A DNA stretch of 35,123 nucleotides from JAWOJB01 sp046484325 (GTDB taxonomy: Bacteria; Actinomycetota; Acidimicrobiia; Spongiisociales; ZC4RG35), in contig JAWOJB010000074.1 in the NCBI GenBank assembly GCA_046484325.1, positions 1 to 35,123 of the forward strand, given 5' to 3'. The notes below the pieces were generated by a model. That model had not been told where the DNA came from and searched no databases. It was given only the letters and a program-made list of their open reading frames with translations. The translations under genes were made by a program, and so were the position numbers. Positions 1 through 7,434 of this stretch are shown here, one piece after another (position 1 is the stretch's first letter; each line of letters begins with the position of its first letter).

Positions 1-720
1 TATCGCAAACGAGTCCAGATGATCTTCCAGGACCCGTACGAGTCGATGAACCCGCGCCGGACCGTCTATGACACGGTGGCCGAGCCGCTCACGGTGCAGG
101 GAATCGGATCGGTGCCCGAGCGCGAGGAGCAGGTGGCCGAGCTCCTGCGGCTGGTCGGCATCACGCCACCGGAGGCCTTCCTGTTCCGCTACCCCCACGA
201 ACTCTCGGGCGGTCAGCGCCAGCGGGTGGCGGTGGCCAGGGCACTCGTGCTCGACCCGACCTTCGTCGTCGCCGACGAGCCGACCTCGATGCTCGACGTC
301 AGCATCCGCATCTCGATCATGGATCTCATGCTCAAGCTGGCCGACGAGCTCGATGTTTCCTATCTGTATATCACCCACGACCTCGCCGTCGCCCGCTACA
401 TGTGCGACCGGATCGCCGTGATGTACCTCGGCAAGATCGTCGAGATCGGGGACACCGAGGAGATCCTCGCCAACCCGCTGCACCCCTACACCCGAGCGCT
501 GCTGTCTGCCGTCCCGGTGCCAGACCCCTCGTACAAGCGACCCGAGGTGCAGATCAAGGGGGGCATCACCAAGGCGATCAACCCTCCTCCGGTATGCCGG
601 TTCATCGAGCGGTGCCCGTTCGCCACCGAGGTCTGCCACGGCTCCGATCATCCGCCCCTCGAGGACAAGGGCAGCGGGCACTTGGTCGCCTGCCACCTGG
701 TCCAGAAGGGCGCGGCCTAG
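1..720 (+). CDS. Oligopeptide/dipeptide ABC transporter ATP-binding protein (OppF/DppF type), 5' end outside window
   Basis: This is the cytoplasmic ATPase of a peptide-type ABC importer. The reading frame is open from base 1, so the start codon and the Walker A loop lie upstream. Visible in order (numbered from base 1) are the Q-loop (MIFQDP, from residue 7), the ABC signature LSGGQ at 68-72, Walker B FVVADEP from 88, the D-loop (SMLD) and the switch histidine H126 in ITHD. The C-terminal region, with the cysteine pair in VCRFIERCPF, is the oligopeptide-transporter C-terminal domain typical of OppD/OppF. Two permease genes of the same transporter class lie 1 kb downstream, but pgsA-like and gcvH genes separate them, so a common transporter is plausible and not proven. 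Family assignment is secure; the substrate is unknown. Confidence 0.93.
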   Translation, partial: YRKRVQMIFQDPYESMNPRRTVYDTVAEPLTVQGIGSVPEREEQVAELLRLVGITPPEAFLFRYPHELSGGQRQRVAVARALVLDPTFVVADEPTSMLDVSIRISIMDLMLKLADELDVSYLYITHDLAVARYMCDRIAVMYLGKIVEIGDTEEILANPLHPYTRALLSAVPVPDPSYKRPEVQIKGGITKAINPPPVCRFIERCPFATEVCHGSDHPPLEDKGSGHLVACHLVQKGAA

Positions 721-726
721 CCGCAG

Positions 727-798
727 TGCGCGATGCGCGGTGCGCAATGCGCCTGAGGGCGGATGCGGATTGCGGAGTGCAGACGGCGGATCGCGGGT
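727..798. repeat. Imperfect 7-bp tandem repeat array (TGCGSNN)
   Basis: The gap between the ABC ATPase and the next gene is almost filled by heptads: TGCGCGA, TGCGCGG, TGCGCAA and TGCGCCT (727-754), a 9-base interruption, then TGCGGAT, TGCGGAG, TGCAGAC, GGCGGAT and CGCGGGT (764-798). The array ends exactly where the proposed -10 box of the next gene begins. It resembles the short tandemly repeated heptamers known from several bacterial lineages. No function can be read from the sequence. Confidence 0.7.
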
Positions 799-803
799 AG
801 CTT
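798..803 (+). promoter_or_regulatory. Candidate -10 box (TAGCTT) for a leaderless transcript
   Basis: TAGCTT lies 6 bases upstream of the ATG at 810, and no Shine-Dalgarno sequence precedes that ATG. This spacing places transcription initiation at or next to the start codon. No clear -35 hexamer is visible because the heptad repeats occupy that region. Confidence 0.45.
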
Positions 804-809
804 CTCCCC

Positions 810-1358
810 ATGCTCAGCGATGCCCTCACCGTCCCGAACGCCGTGTCGTTCGTACGGCTGCTGGCGGTACCGTACTTCTGGTACGTCCTGCTCGTCCAGG
901 AGAACGTGGGCCTGGCGGCGGTTCTCATCTTCGTGATCGGTGGGACCGACTGGGTCGACGGATACCTGGCCCGCCGCCTCGACCAGGTGTCGAAGGTGGG
1001 TGCCTTTCTCGACCCGCTGGCCGACCGTCTGATGATCGCCTCGGCGATCGTGGCCGGCATGATCGCCGGGGTGTTGCCGCCCGTCATCGGCATCCCGCTG
1101 ATCCTCCGCGAGGTGGCGGTCGGCCTGGGGGCGCTCGTCTACGCCGGACGGGGCGGGACGATCGAGGTGCGCTACCTCGGCAAGACCGCCACCTTCCTGC
1201 TCTACGGAGCACTGCCGTCCTTCTACCTGACGGCCGCCGGACTCGCTGCCTGGCTCTTCGCCCCGGCGGCGTGGTTGGTCGGTGTCGTCGGCCTGATCCT
1301 CTACTACTGGGTGGCCTCGCTGTACCTGGGCGACCTGCGGGGCCGGCCGTCCGGGTAG
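810..1358 (+). CDS. pgsA: CDP-alcohol phosphatidyltransferase (PgsA family)
   Basis: This integral membrane enzyme transfers a phosphatidyl group from CDP-diacylglycerol to an alcohol, probably glycerol-3-phosphate in phosphatidylglycerophosphate synthesis. The full family signature is present: D47-x2-D50-G51-x2-A54-R55-x8-G64-x3-D68-x3-D72, whose aspartates bind the metal ions. The remaining sequence is mostly hydrophobic helices, and 182 residues is normal for the family. The gene stands directly before gcvH, and the FHA and MerR genes follow further on; in Mycobacterium tuberculosis pgsA2 occupies the equivalent place near gcvH, garA and Rv1828. The exact alcohol acceptor cannot be told from the sequence. 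Confidence 0.9.
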   Translation: MLSDALTVPNAVSFVRLLAVPYFWYVLLVQENVGLAAVLIFVIGGTDWVDGYLARRLDQVSKVGAFLDPLADRLMIASAIVAGMIAGVLPPVIGIPLILREVAVGLGALVYAGRGGTIEVRYLGKTATFLLYGALPSFYLTAAGLAAWLFAPAAWLVGVVGLILYYWVASLYLGDLRGRPSG

Positions 1359-1388
1359 AGTCCCCGGGTCCCCGTGAAGGAAGGTCGC

Positions 1389-1769
1389 ATGCAGGTTCCG
1401 GAGCACCTCCGGTACACCGAGGAGCACGAGTGGCTGGAGATGCGCGACGGCTCGTATCGCCTCGGCATCACCGACTACGCCCAGGACCAGTTGGGCGACA
1501 TCGTCTTCGTCGAACTACCCGAGGTGGGAACCGAGGTCGGTGCCGGCGATGTGCTCGCCGAGGTGGAGTCGACCAAGTCGGTGGGTGAGGTCTACGCACC
1601 GCTGGCGGGTGAGATCACGGCCATCAACGAGGATCTGCGCGACCGGCCCGAGCTCATCAACTCCGAGCCGTACGGTGCAGGCTGGATCGTGGAGTTCCGA
1701 CCGGCTGACGAGACCGGCGCTTCGGGCATGCTCGATGCCGCCGCCTACCGAGCGCTCATCGAGGATTGA
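1389..1769 (+). CDS. gcvH: Glycine cleavage system H protein
   Basis: GcvH is the lipoylated shuttle protein of the glycine cleavage system and carries the aminomethyl group from the P protein to the T protein. The sequence opens with the family's typical RYTEEHEW segment. The lipoylation site is K63 in EVESTKSVGEVYAP, matching the position in characterised H proteins. The product is 126 residues. I chose ATG 1389 because AGGAAGG lies 4 bases upstream; an in-frame GTG at 1374 would add five residues before the conserved start. The T-protein gene lies at 8936 on the same strand; no P-protein gene is in the window. Confidence 0.96.
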   Translation: MQVPEHLRYTEEHEWLEMRDGSYRLGITDYAQDQLGDIVFVELPEVGTEVGAGDVLAEVESTKSVGEVYAPLAGEITAINEDLRDRPELINSEPYGAGWIVEFRPADETGASGMLDAAAYRALIED

Positions 1770-1813
1770 CGGTCGAGGCCAGCCGCGTTGCCGGCCGGCT
1801 CCGGCTGCCGGTC

Positions 1814-2992
1814 ATGGTCTCGTTCTTGGCGAGGCGACTGGTGTGGGCGGTCGTGACGGTGCTCCTGTTCGTCACCGTTGTCTTCGTCTTCCTCCAGGTT
1901 TGGATCCCCTTCAACTTCGCCACACCGGCCGCTCAGGGGTCCCTGAGTGCCTACTACGCCCTGCGTGAGGCACTCGGACTCGATCGCCCGCTGCCCGTCC
2001 AGTACCTCGACTACATGAGCAACATCGTCCGGTTGGACCTGGGCGACTCCTTCACCGGTCGCCCGGTGTCCGAGATCATCGGGGTTGCGCTGCCGCCCAC
2101 TCTGTTCGTGTTCGCCGTGGGCTCGGTCCTCGCATACCTGCTGGGCGATGCCCTCGGCCGCTACGCGGCCTGGCACCGTCGAGGCGCGGTGGGGGGCGCA
2201 GCGGCCACCGTGGGAGTTCTGACCTCGGCGATGTTCCCTCCTTTTCTCGTTTACCTGCTCGTGCGTCTCTTCGGCCGGCCTCTCTACCAGGCTCGGCTGG
2301 CGCTGGGCCTCCCGCTCGACAGCACCTCCCTGTGGGCCGGCCAGTACTTCTCCGAGCCCGACATCCTCCTGTTCGTGGCGGTGTCGGTGCTGGCGGCGGT
2401 GGCGCTCGCCGTCCTGGTCCGCGGCTATGCCCGGCGATGGGGGCTCCCCGTGGTGTCGGCGCTGGCCCTGCCGGTCCTGCTGGGGGCTGCGGTGTTCGCC
2501 ATCGCCCGGTCCGGGTACGGCATCCACGCCCTCGACCTGATGTTCCGGGCGGGCCGCACCGCCGCGATCGGGCGGGGGAGTCTGGCCCTGGCACTCCTGG
2601 CGTTCGTGCTCATCTCGTTCGGCGAGGCGATGTTCGTGATGCGAGTGGGGGTGGCGGGGGAGAAGGGCGAGGACTATGTCCTGACGGCACGTGCCAAGGG
2701 CCTCTCGAGCCGAGTCGTACGGGATCACCACGTCGCCCGCAACGCCACCGCACCCGCCCTGGCAGCGACGTTGGCGGCCGTGCCCTACGTCCTCGCCGGG
2801 ATGATCATCATCGAGAACGAGCTGCAGATCGGTGGTCTGTCCCGGGTGTTCTTCAGCGCGGTCGAGGATGCCGACATCCCGCTGGTGCTGGGCGTGCTGA
2901 TCGTGCTCGGACTGATGGGGGTGTTCCTCCGACTGGTGGTCGACGTCCTGATCGCCGCGCTCGACCCCAGGGTGAGGAGCGGCATGACATGA
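1814..2992 (+). CDS. Peptide-type ABC transporter permease (DppB/OppB family), enlarged
   Basis: This is a multi-pass inner-membrane permease. The N terminus (MVSFLARRLVWAVV) is the typical DppB opening followed by a first membrane helix. The EAA loop that contacts the ATPase is near residues 286-310 (EDYVLTARAKG onward). At 392 residues it is clearly longer than the usual 300-340; the extra length lies around residues 140-260 and includes two additional hydrophobic segments. The start is uncertain: a TTG at 1766 overlaps the gcvH stop and would add 16 residues, but ATG 1814 gives the usual family N terminus; neither has a good ribosome binding site. It overlaps the next permease by 4 bases (ATGA). 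Confidence 0.88.
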   Translation: MVSFLARRLVWAVVTVLLFVTVVFVFLQVWIPFNFATPAAQGSLSAYYALREALGLDRPLPVQYLDYMSNIVRLDLGDSFTGRPVSEIIGVALPPTLFVFAVGSVLAYLLGDALGRYAAWHRRGAVGGAAATVGVLTSAMFPPFLVYLLVRLFGRPLYQARLALGLPLDSTSLWAGQYFSEPDILLFVAVSVLAAVALAVLVRGYARRWGLPVVSALALPVLLGAAVFAIARSGYGIHALDLMFRAGRTAAIGRGSLALALLAFVLISFGEAMFVMRVGVAGEKGEDYVLTARAKGLSSRVVRDHHVARNATAPALAATLAAVPYVLAGMIIIENELQIGGLSRVFFSAVEDADIPLVLGVLIVLGLMGVFLRLVVDVLIAALDPRVRSGMT

Positions 2993-3927
2993 CCACGGTC
3001 GAAGCTCCCTCCATCCCAGCCACGGCAATCCGACACCGACCCTCGGGCATCTGGCGACCCGCCCTCCGTAACCGGAAGGTGGCGATCGGGCTGCTCCTGC
3101 TGGCCTTTTTCGTGTTCGCAGCGATCGCCCATCCGCTGTTCCAGGCGACGATCTGGGCCGACGCCAGGGCGGTGTTCCATCCGAAGACCGGATTCGACGT
3201 GGCCATCCAGCACCCCTCGGGCCTATCGGCGACCCACTGGCTCGGGACCGACTCCCTCGGTCGGGACGTGGTGAGCATGTTCACCTTCGCGGCCGGTCCC
3301 ACCGTTCTGCTCGGGCTGGTCACGGCGTTCGTCATCGGACTCGTGTCGCTCGCGGCCGGGGCGGGAGCCGCCTACTGGCGGGGCGCGGTCGACGGAACGG
3401 TGACCCATCTGGGCGACGCGCTCGTCTTGCTGCCTCCGCCACTCGCCATCTTCATTATCGGCGCCGGCCGGAGTCTCGGACCGGTGGTGATCGGCATCGT
3501 CTACGGGATCATGTTCGGACTGGGGCCGGCCACGGCAGCCGTGCGGGCGGCCGCGTTCACGGTGCTGGCCAAGCCATTCGTGGAGGCCGCCCACGCCGCC
3601 GGCGGTGGCGCCCGCTGGATCCTGGGCCGCCATGTCGTGCCCCATCTGGTACCCCATGTCACGGTGCAGATGAGCATCGGGGTGACCGGGGCGATCATCA
3701 CCTACGCCTTCCTGCAGTTTTTCAGCGGCGTGGGCGCCGAGACCAGCTTCGGGGCGATGGTGTATTCGGGGATCACCTTCCAGGGGCTGTTCGCAGGCGA
3801 GGCCCCGTGGGGGGTCCTGATCGCGGGTGCCATGGGGATCTCACTGCTGGCGGCCGCCTTCTATTCGCTGGGGGTGGGGCTCCGGGAGGTCTTCGACCCC
3901 CGGTTGCGGGCCGCTGGCCGCCGGTGA
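2989..3927 (+). CDS. Peptide-type ABC transporter permease (DppC/OppC family)
   Basis: This is the second permease of the heterodimeric channel, 312 residues. A cytoplasmic N terminus precedes a first membrane helix at about 31-48, then a periplasmic stretch leading to the family motif HWLGTDSLGRDV at 83-94, and several further helices. The EAA loop is recognisable (PFVEAAHAAGGGARWILGRHVVPH). Translation is coupled to the upstream permease through ATGA at 2989-2992. No peptide-binding protein gene is seen in the window; it may lie upstream with the ATPases. The stop codon abuts the stop codon of the convergent gene (TGATCA at 3925-3930). Confidence 0.93.
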   Translation: MTTVEAPSIPATAIRHRPSGIWRPALRNRKVAIGLLLLAFFVFAAIAHPLFQATIWADARAVFHPKTGFDVAIQHPSGLSATHWLGTDSLGRDVVSMFTFAAGPTVLLGLVTAFVIGLVSLAAGAGAAYWRGAVDGTVTHLGDALVLLPPPLAIFIIGAGRSLGPVVIGIVYGIMFGLGPATAAVRAAAFTVLAKPFVEAAHAAGGGARWILGRHVVPHLVPHVTVQMSIGVTGAIITYAFLQFFSGVGAETSFGAMVYSGITFQGLFAGEAPWGVLIAGAMGISLLAAAFYSLGVGLREVFDPRLRAAGRR

Positions 3928-4512
3928 TCACCCGCGCTCGGGCTCGGGGAACACGAGCCTGCCGACCGCCGAGACCGTGGCGGCGTCCCGTATGGCCGTC
4001 AGATCTGCGCACCGGAGTTCGATCTCGTAGTCCAAGCCCCCAGACGTCGTGAGGAGCGAGCACTCGCCCCGATTCGAGAAGAAGCTCAACGTCCCGAACG
4101 AGAGCACCAGCGATACCCCGTCCCCGGTGGCCACCTGCGCATCGAGCGGTATGCGCCCGCTCACCTGGATGGTGTGGCCGGTGGAACCGGGCCACGTCGC
4201 CTCGAGTTCGATCGTCCCCTCTTCGTCGGTGACCGATGCCGGGCCATCGCCGAAGAACGAGAGCCGCACGGGTGCGAACACCAGATCGCGTTCGAGAGAG
4301 GTGCCATCAGCCGTGGAGCCCGCCACGATCAGCTGATTGGGCCGCAGCTCGCGACCCTCGATCACGATGGCTCCCGGCTCGGTGGGGACGAGAACGGCTG
4401 CCAGGAGCAGGGTGACGGCCACCACCGCCACCGTCGAGGCGACGAGCAGGGTCGCTCCCCGCAAGCCGGGCCCGGCGCCTCCCCGGGTTGCCGCCCGATC
4501 GGTGTCCTGCAC
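3928..4512 (-). CDS. Hypothetical membrane-anchored extracytoplasmic protein
   Basis: I do not recognise this 194-residue protein. Residues 1-20 are polar and arginine-containing, residues 20-42 form one hydrophobic segment (TLLVASTVAVVAVTLLLAAV), and the remaining 150 residues are hydrophilic and beta-rich, with no strong domain signature. The most likely topology is a single N-terminal anchor with the rest outside the membrane. Two cysteines (in GECSLL and ELRCAD) could form a disulfide. The GTG start at 4512 is preceded by TACGCT at a 6-base distance, as for a leaderless message. It is transcribed divergently from the FHA gene and convergently with the permeases, so it is a separate unit. 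Existence is well supported by length and codon usage; function is unknown. Confidence 0.75.
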   Translation of the reverse strand: MQDTDRAATRGGAGPGLRGATLLVASTVAVVAVTLLLAAVLVPTEPGAIVIEGRELRPNQLIVAGSTADGTSLERDLVFAPVRLSFFGDGPASVTDEEGTIELEATWPGSTGHTIQVSGRIPLDAQVATGDGVSLVLSFGTLSFFSNRGECSLLTTSGGLDYEIELRCADLTAIRDAATVSAVGRLVFPEPERG

Positions 4513-4518
4513 CCGCCC

Positions 4519-4524
4519 AGCGTA
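4519..4524 (-). promoter_or_regulatory. Candidate -10 box (TACGCT) for the membrane-anchored protein
   Basis: On the reverse strand TACGCT lies 6 bases before the GTG at 4512, and no Shine-Dalgarno sequence is present. This is the spacing expected for a leaderless transcript. Together with the forward box at 4571 it makes 4513-4583 a short divergent promoter region. Confidence 0.45.
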
Positions 4525-4570
4525 GGGACCGCGCTCGCCTTCGACGGCCGGGCCGCCGGCCGCCCCCGGC

Positions 4571-4576
4571 TACCAT
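4571..4576 (+). promoter_or_regulatory. Candidate -10 box (TACCAT) for the FHA gene
   Basis: TACCAT ends 7 bases before the ATG at 4584. An ATG at 4575 in the same frame overlaps the box, which argues for 4584 as the true start. No Shine-Dalgarno sequence is seen, so a leaderless message is likely. Confidence 0.5.
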
Positions 4577-4583
4577 GCGGCCG

Positions 4584-5039
4584 ATGCAGTGTCCCAACTG
4601 TGACACCGTCATACCCGAGGGTTCCCATGAGTGCCCGACGTGTGGCTGGGTGGTCGAGAGCGACCCGACGGTCGCCTACGTGCCCATCCAGGCCAACCAC
4701 CCGGCGCTCACGAAGGACGAGGCGTCCGCCGTCGAGGGGATCCGCGGATGGGCCCTCGTGGTCGAGAAGGGGCCACAGGCGGGCATGACCTTCCTCCTCC
4801 AGGACGGCACGACCACCGTTGGCCGGCACCCCGAGAGCGACATCTTCCTCGACGACATCACCGTGTCGCGCCACCACTGCCGTTTCGTCTGCGAGGACGC
4901 ATCAATCGTGATCGAGGACTCCGGCTCGACCAACGGAACCTACGTGAACGGCGCCCGGGTCGACAAGGGCCGGCTGGAGGCGGGTGACGAGGTCTTGATC
5001 GGGAGGTTCCATCTGATCGTCGCCCACGGCGATGTCTGA
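4584..5039 (+). CDS. garA: Zinc-ribbon plus FHA domain protein, GarA/OdhI-like
   Basis: FHA domains bind phosphothreonine. In mycobacteria GarA switches 2-oxoglutarate and glutamate metabolism according to Ser/Thr kinase phosphorylation. Residues 75-150 form an FHA domain very close to GarA: G80-R81, the segment RHPESDIFLDDITVSRHH with S95 and H98, and N117-G118. The N terminus differs: instead of the ETTS phosphorylation segment there is a four-cysteine ribbon (C3, C6, C17, C20; CPNC and CPTC) followed by DPTVAYVP, where T29 could be a kinase target. The next gene, an FtsR-like regulator, overlaps by 8 bases, as expected for garA-Rv1828. Family membership is clear; whether it controls the same enzymes is inference. 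Confidence 0.85.
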   Translation: MQCPNCDTVIPEGSHECPTCGWVVESDPTVAYVPIQANHPALTKDEASAVEGIRGWALVVEKGPQAGMTFLLQDGTTTVGRHPESDIFLDDITVSRHHCRFVCEDASIVIEDSGSTNGTYVNGARVDKGRLEAGDEVLIGRFHLIVAHGDV

Positions 5040-5712
5040 GAGCGGCACCCTCACCATCGGGGAGGTCATCAACCTGCTCCGGGACGACTTCCCCGACATC
5101 TCGGTGTCGAAGGTGCGGTTTCTCGAGTCTCAGGGGCTTCTCACGCCTGGCCGATCGGACTCGGGCTACCGCCTGTTCGGCACCGAGGACGTGGAGCGCC
5201 TCCGGTTCGTGCTCAAGCAACAGCGCGATCACTTCCTCCCCCTCAAGGTCATCAAATCCCGGCTCACGCTGTGGGAACGAGGCGAGGACATCGAAGGTGC
5301 CGAGCCCCCGATGAGCAGGACCGATGTCCTCGCGACCGGCGACGATGGCATTCCGAGAGACGACCTGCTCCGCAAGAGCCGGCTGAGCGAGCAGGATCTC
5401 CTCGAGCTCGAAGATCACGGCATCATCGAGCGGCGTGACGATCATCCGTACCGACCCACCGACCTCCAGATCGCGATCGAGGCCCACCGGCTCATGGAGA
5501 TGGGACTCGAGGCCCGCCACCTCCGGGTGATCCGCCGCGCCGCCGAGCAGGAGGCCGCCCTGGTCGAGCGCCACGCCGCGGCCCTTCTCAGCATGCACAA
5601 CCCGGATGCCCGCCGTCGCGCCCACGACACCGTGGCGGCGGTCGCCGAGTCGCTGGAGGCGATGCATCGGGCGGTGCTGATCGGTGTGTTGCAGGACGTC
5701 GTGCGGGGCTGA
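5032..5712 (+). CDS. ftsR: MerR-family transcriptional regulator, FtsR/Rv1828-like
   Basis: This 226-residue regulator has an N-terminal winged helix-turn-helix (about residues 7-75, with SVSKVRFLESQGLLTP and the wing SGYRLF) and a longer C-terminal helical domain with a second HTH-like part (about 110-165). This architecture and the position directly after garA match Rv1828/FtsR, which controls cell-division genes in corynebacteria. The start overlaps the FHA gene by 8 bases, so the two are co-translated. No cysteine cluster for metal sensing is present. The ortholog assignment rests on domain layout and synteny. Confidence 0.87.
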   Translation: MSESGTLTIGEVINLLRDDFPDISVSKVRFLESQGLLTPGRSDSGYRLFGTEDVERLRFVLKQQRDHFLPLKVIKSRLTLWERGEDIEGAEPPMSRTDVLATGDDGIPRDDLLRKSRLSEQDLLELEDHGIIERRDDHPYRPTDLQIAIEAHRLMEMGLEARHLRVIRRAAEQEAALVERHAAALLSMHNPDARRRAHDTVAAVAESLEAMHRAVLIGVLQDVVRG

Positions 5713-5714
5713 TC

Positions 5715-6863
5715 GTGCGCAGGCTCTTCACCCTCCTCTCGCTGTGCCTGCTCGTGGCCGTGCCCCTGCCCGCGGCCGCGAGGTCGCTGCCGCCGCCGCC
5801 GCCCGTCGACGGGTTCCCGGTGTCCCCGCCCCCCGAAGTCGGTGCTCAGACGTGGATCCTCTACGACGACACCTACGGCATGGTCCTCGGCTCCCGCTCC
5901 CCGGATGAGCGCAGGGCCCTCGCCTCGACGACCAAGATCATGACCGCCCTGCTGGCCATCGAGCACGGCGGCCTCGACGAGCTGGTGACGGTGAGCAGCC
6001 GGGCGGCATCGGTGGGGGAGGCCTCGATCGGCCTCGTCGCCGGTGAGCGGGTGCCGCTCCGGGCCCTGGTGGCGGCCCTGCTCGTCCGATCCGGGAATGA
6101 CGCCGCCGTGGCGGTGGCCGAGGCCGTGGCGGGATCGCTCGAGGGGTTCGTGGCGCTCATGAACGAACGGGCCGCCGAGTTGGGCCTCGACAACACCAGC
6201 TTCGCCAATCCGCACGGTCTCGATGCTCCCGGGCACTACTCGAGCGCCGCCGACCTGCTCGCTCTGACCCGTGTGGCGATGGAGCACCCCGAGTTCGCCC
6301 GATACGTCGGGAGCAGGAAGATCGCCATCCGGGACGCTCCGACCGGTGTCCGGCGGGTGGCGACGTCGACGAACCGTCTGCTCGAGAGCTACGAAGGGGC
6401 GATCGGGGTCAAGACCGGGTTCACGTCCCGGGCGGCGCTCGTGATGGTGGCCGCCGCCGAGAGGGACGGGCGCCGTCTGTACGCGGTGGTCATGGGCTCG
6501 GGCGGTCGTGGCGGGCACTTCGACGACGCCGCCGCCCTCCTCGACTACGGGTTCGATGCGTTCGGGGTGGTCCCGGTGATCGCGGCCGGTGAGCCCTATG
6601 CCACCCTGCGGACATCGGTGGTCGCCGAGAGGCTCGAGGCCGTCGCCTCGGTCGAGGTGCTCGTCCACCTGGCCGGGGTGGGTCTGCTCGATCCGCCATC
6701 GCTGGCGGTGGATTCCGATCGAGCCGTCCTCACGGCGACCGGTCCGGCCGACGAGCAGGTCGTCGTGGAGCTCGGGCGGCCCCAAGGGGCGGCCCTTCCG
6801 GGTCTGGCCGAGGCGGTGGACTGGCCCCGCCGTTACTGGAGGCTGCTGACCGGCGATGGCTGA
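5715..6863 (+). CDS. D-alanyl-D-alanine carboxypeptidase (PBP5/6 family, peptidase S11)
   Basis: This secreted enzyme removes the terminal D-alanine from peptidoglycan stem peptides. Residues 1-22 form a signal peptide (RRLFTLLSLCLLVAVPLPAAA), followed by a proline-rich linker at 25-40. All three penicillin-binding motifs are present: S71-T-T-K74, S126-G-N128 and K233-T-G235. The C terminus (WPRRYWRLL) is basic and aromatic and may be an amphipathic membrane contact. The GTG start is 2 bases after the ftsR stop, and the 3' end overlaps hpt by 8 bases, so it belongs to the same run. This gene and hpt are not part of the mycobacterial version of the cluster. Confidence 0.94.
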   Translation: MRRLFTLLSLCLLVAVPLPAAARSLPPPPPVDGFPVSPPPEVGAQTWILYDDTYGMVLGSRSPDERRALASTTKIMTALLAIEHGGLDELVTVSSRAASVGEASIGLVAGERVPLRALVAALLVRSGNDAAVAVAEAVAGSLEGFVALMNERAAELGLDNTSFANPHGLDAPGHYSSAADLLALTRVAMEHPEFARYVGSRKIAIRDAPTGVRRVATSTNRLLESYEGAIGVKTGFTSRAALVMVAAAERDGRRLYAVVMGSGGRGGHFDDAAALLDYGFDAFGVVPVIAAGEPYATLRTSVVAERLEAVASVEVLVHLAGVGLLDPPSLAVDSDRAVLTATGPADEQVVVELGRPQGAALPGLAEAVDWPRRYWRLLTGDG

Positions 6864-7434
6864 GCCTCAGAACGTCGTCGCCGAGGTGATCGGCGAGACC
6901 GAGTTGGCACACCGGATCGCCGAGTTGGGAACGGCCATCTCCCAGGATTACGCAGGCAAGCGGCCGGTGCTCGTGGCCGTCCTCAACGGCGCCCTGTGGT
7001 TCCTCGCCGACCTGGTCAGGGCGATCGACATCGAGGTCGAGGTGGACTTCCTGGCACTCAACCGGTTCGGTGAGGGCGGGCGGATCAGGATCGCCATGGA
7101 CACCTACCAGTCGCTGGCGGAGCGTCACGTGATCGTCGTCGAGGACATCGTCGACACCGGGCTGTCCCTCATGGCGCTCCATCGGCTCCTCCGTGAGCGC
7201 CAGCCTGCGTCGCTGGCCACCGCCGCGCTGCTCGACAAGGTCAGCCGAAGGCTCGTCGACACCCCGCTCGAGTATCGCGGGTTCGAGGTGGGTGACGAGT
7301 TCCTGATCGGCTACGGGCTCGACTGGGAGGGGCACCATCGCAACCTCCCCGGTGTGTGGGCGGTCCTCGATCTGGCAGCCTTCGCCGGCGGGCCCGGTGT
7401 GCTGTTCCAGGCCGGTGATAACCTGCCCGCATGA
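6856..7434 (+). CDS. hpt: Hypoxanthine phosphoribosyltransferase
   Basis: The enzyme makes IMP or GMP from hypoxanthine or guanine and PRPP in purine salvage. The PRPP-binding loop is at residues 92-102 (VIVVEDIVDTG). The substrate lysine lies in LLDKVSRR, and the C-terminal family motif appears as FLIGYGLDWEG followed by RNLPGVW. At 192 residues the length is normal. The ATG overlaps the carboxypeptidase gene by 8 bases, and the stop overlaps the next start (ATGA at 7431-7434). Confidence 0.94.
   Translation: MAEPQNVVAEVIGETELAHRIAELGTAISQDYAGKRPVLVAVLNGALWFLADLVRAIDIEVEVDFLALNRFGEGGRIRIAMDTYQSLAERHVIVVEDIVDTGLSLMALHRLLRERQPASLATAALLDKVSRRLVDTPLEYRGFEVGDEFLIGYGLDWEGHHRNLPGVWAVLDLAAFAGGPGVLFQAGDNLPA
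7419..7424 (+). promoter_or_regulatory. Possible internal -10 box (TAACCT) before the BFN gene
   Basis: TAACCT lies inside the end of hpt, 6 bases before the ATG at 7431. Because that ATG is also coupled to the hpt stop, the box may give extra leaderless expression or may be chance. Confidence 0.3.

Noticed and set aside
1374..1388. GTG 1374 as the gcvH start
   Set aside because: It adds five residues and removes the good AGGAAGG spacing that ATG 1389 enjoys.
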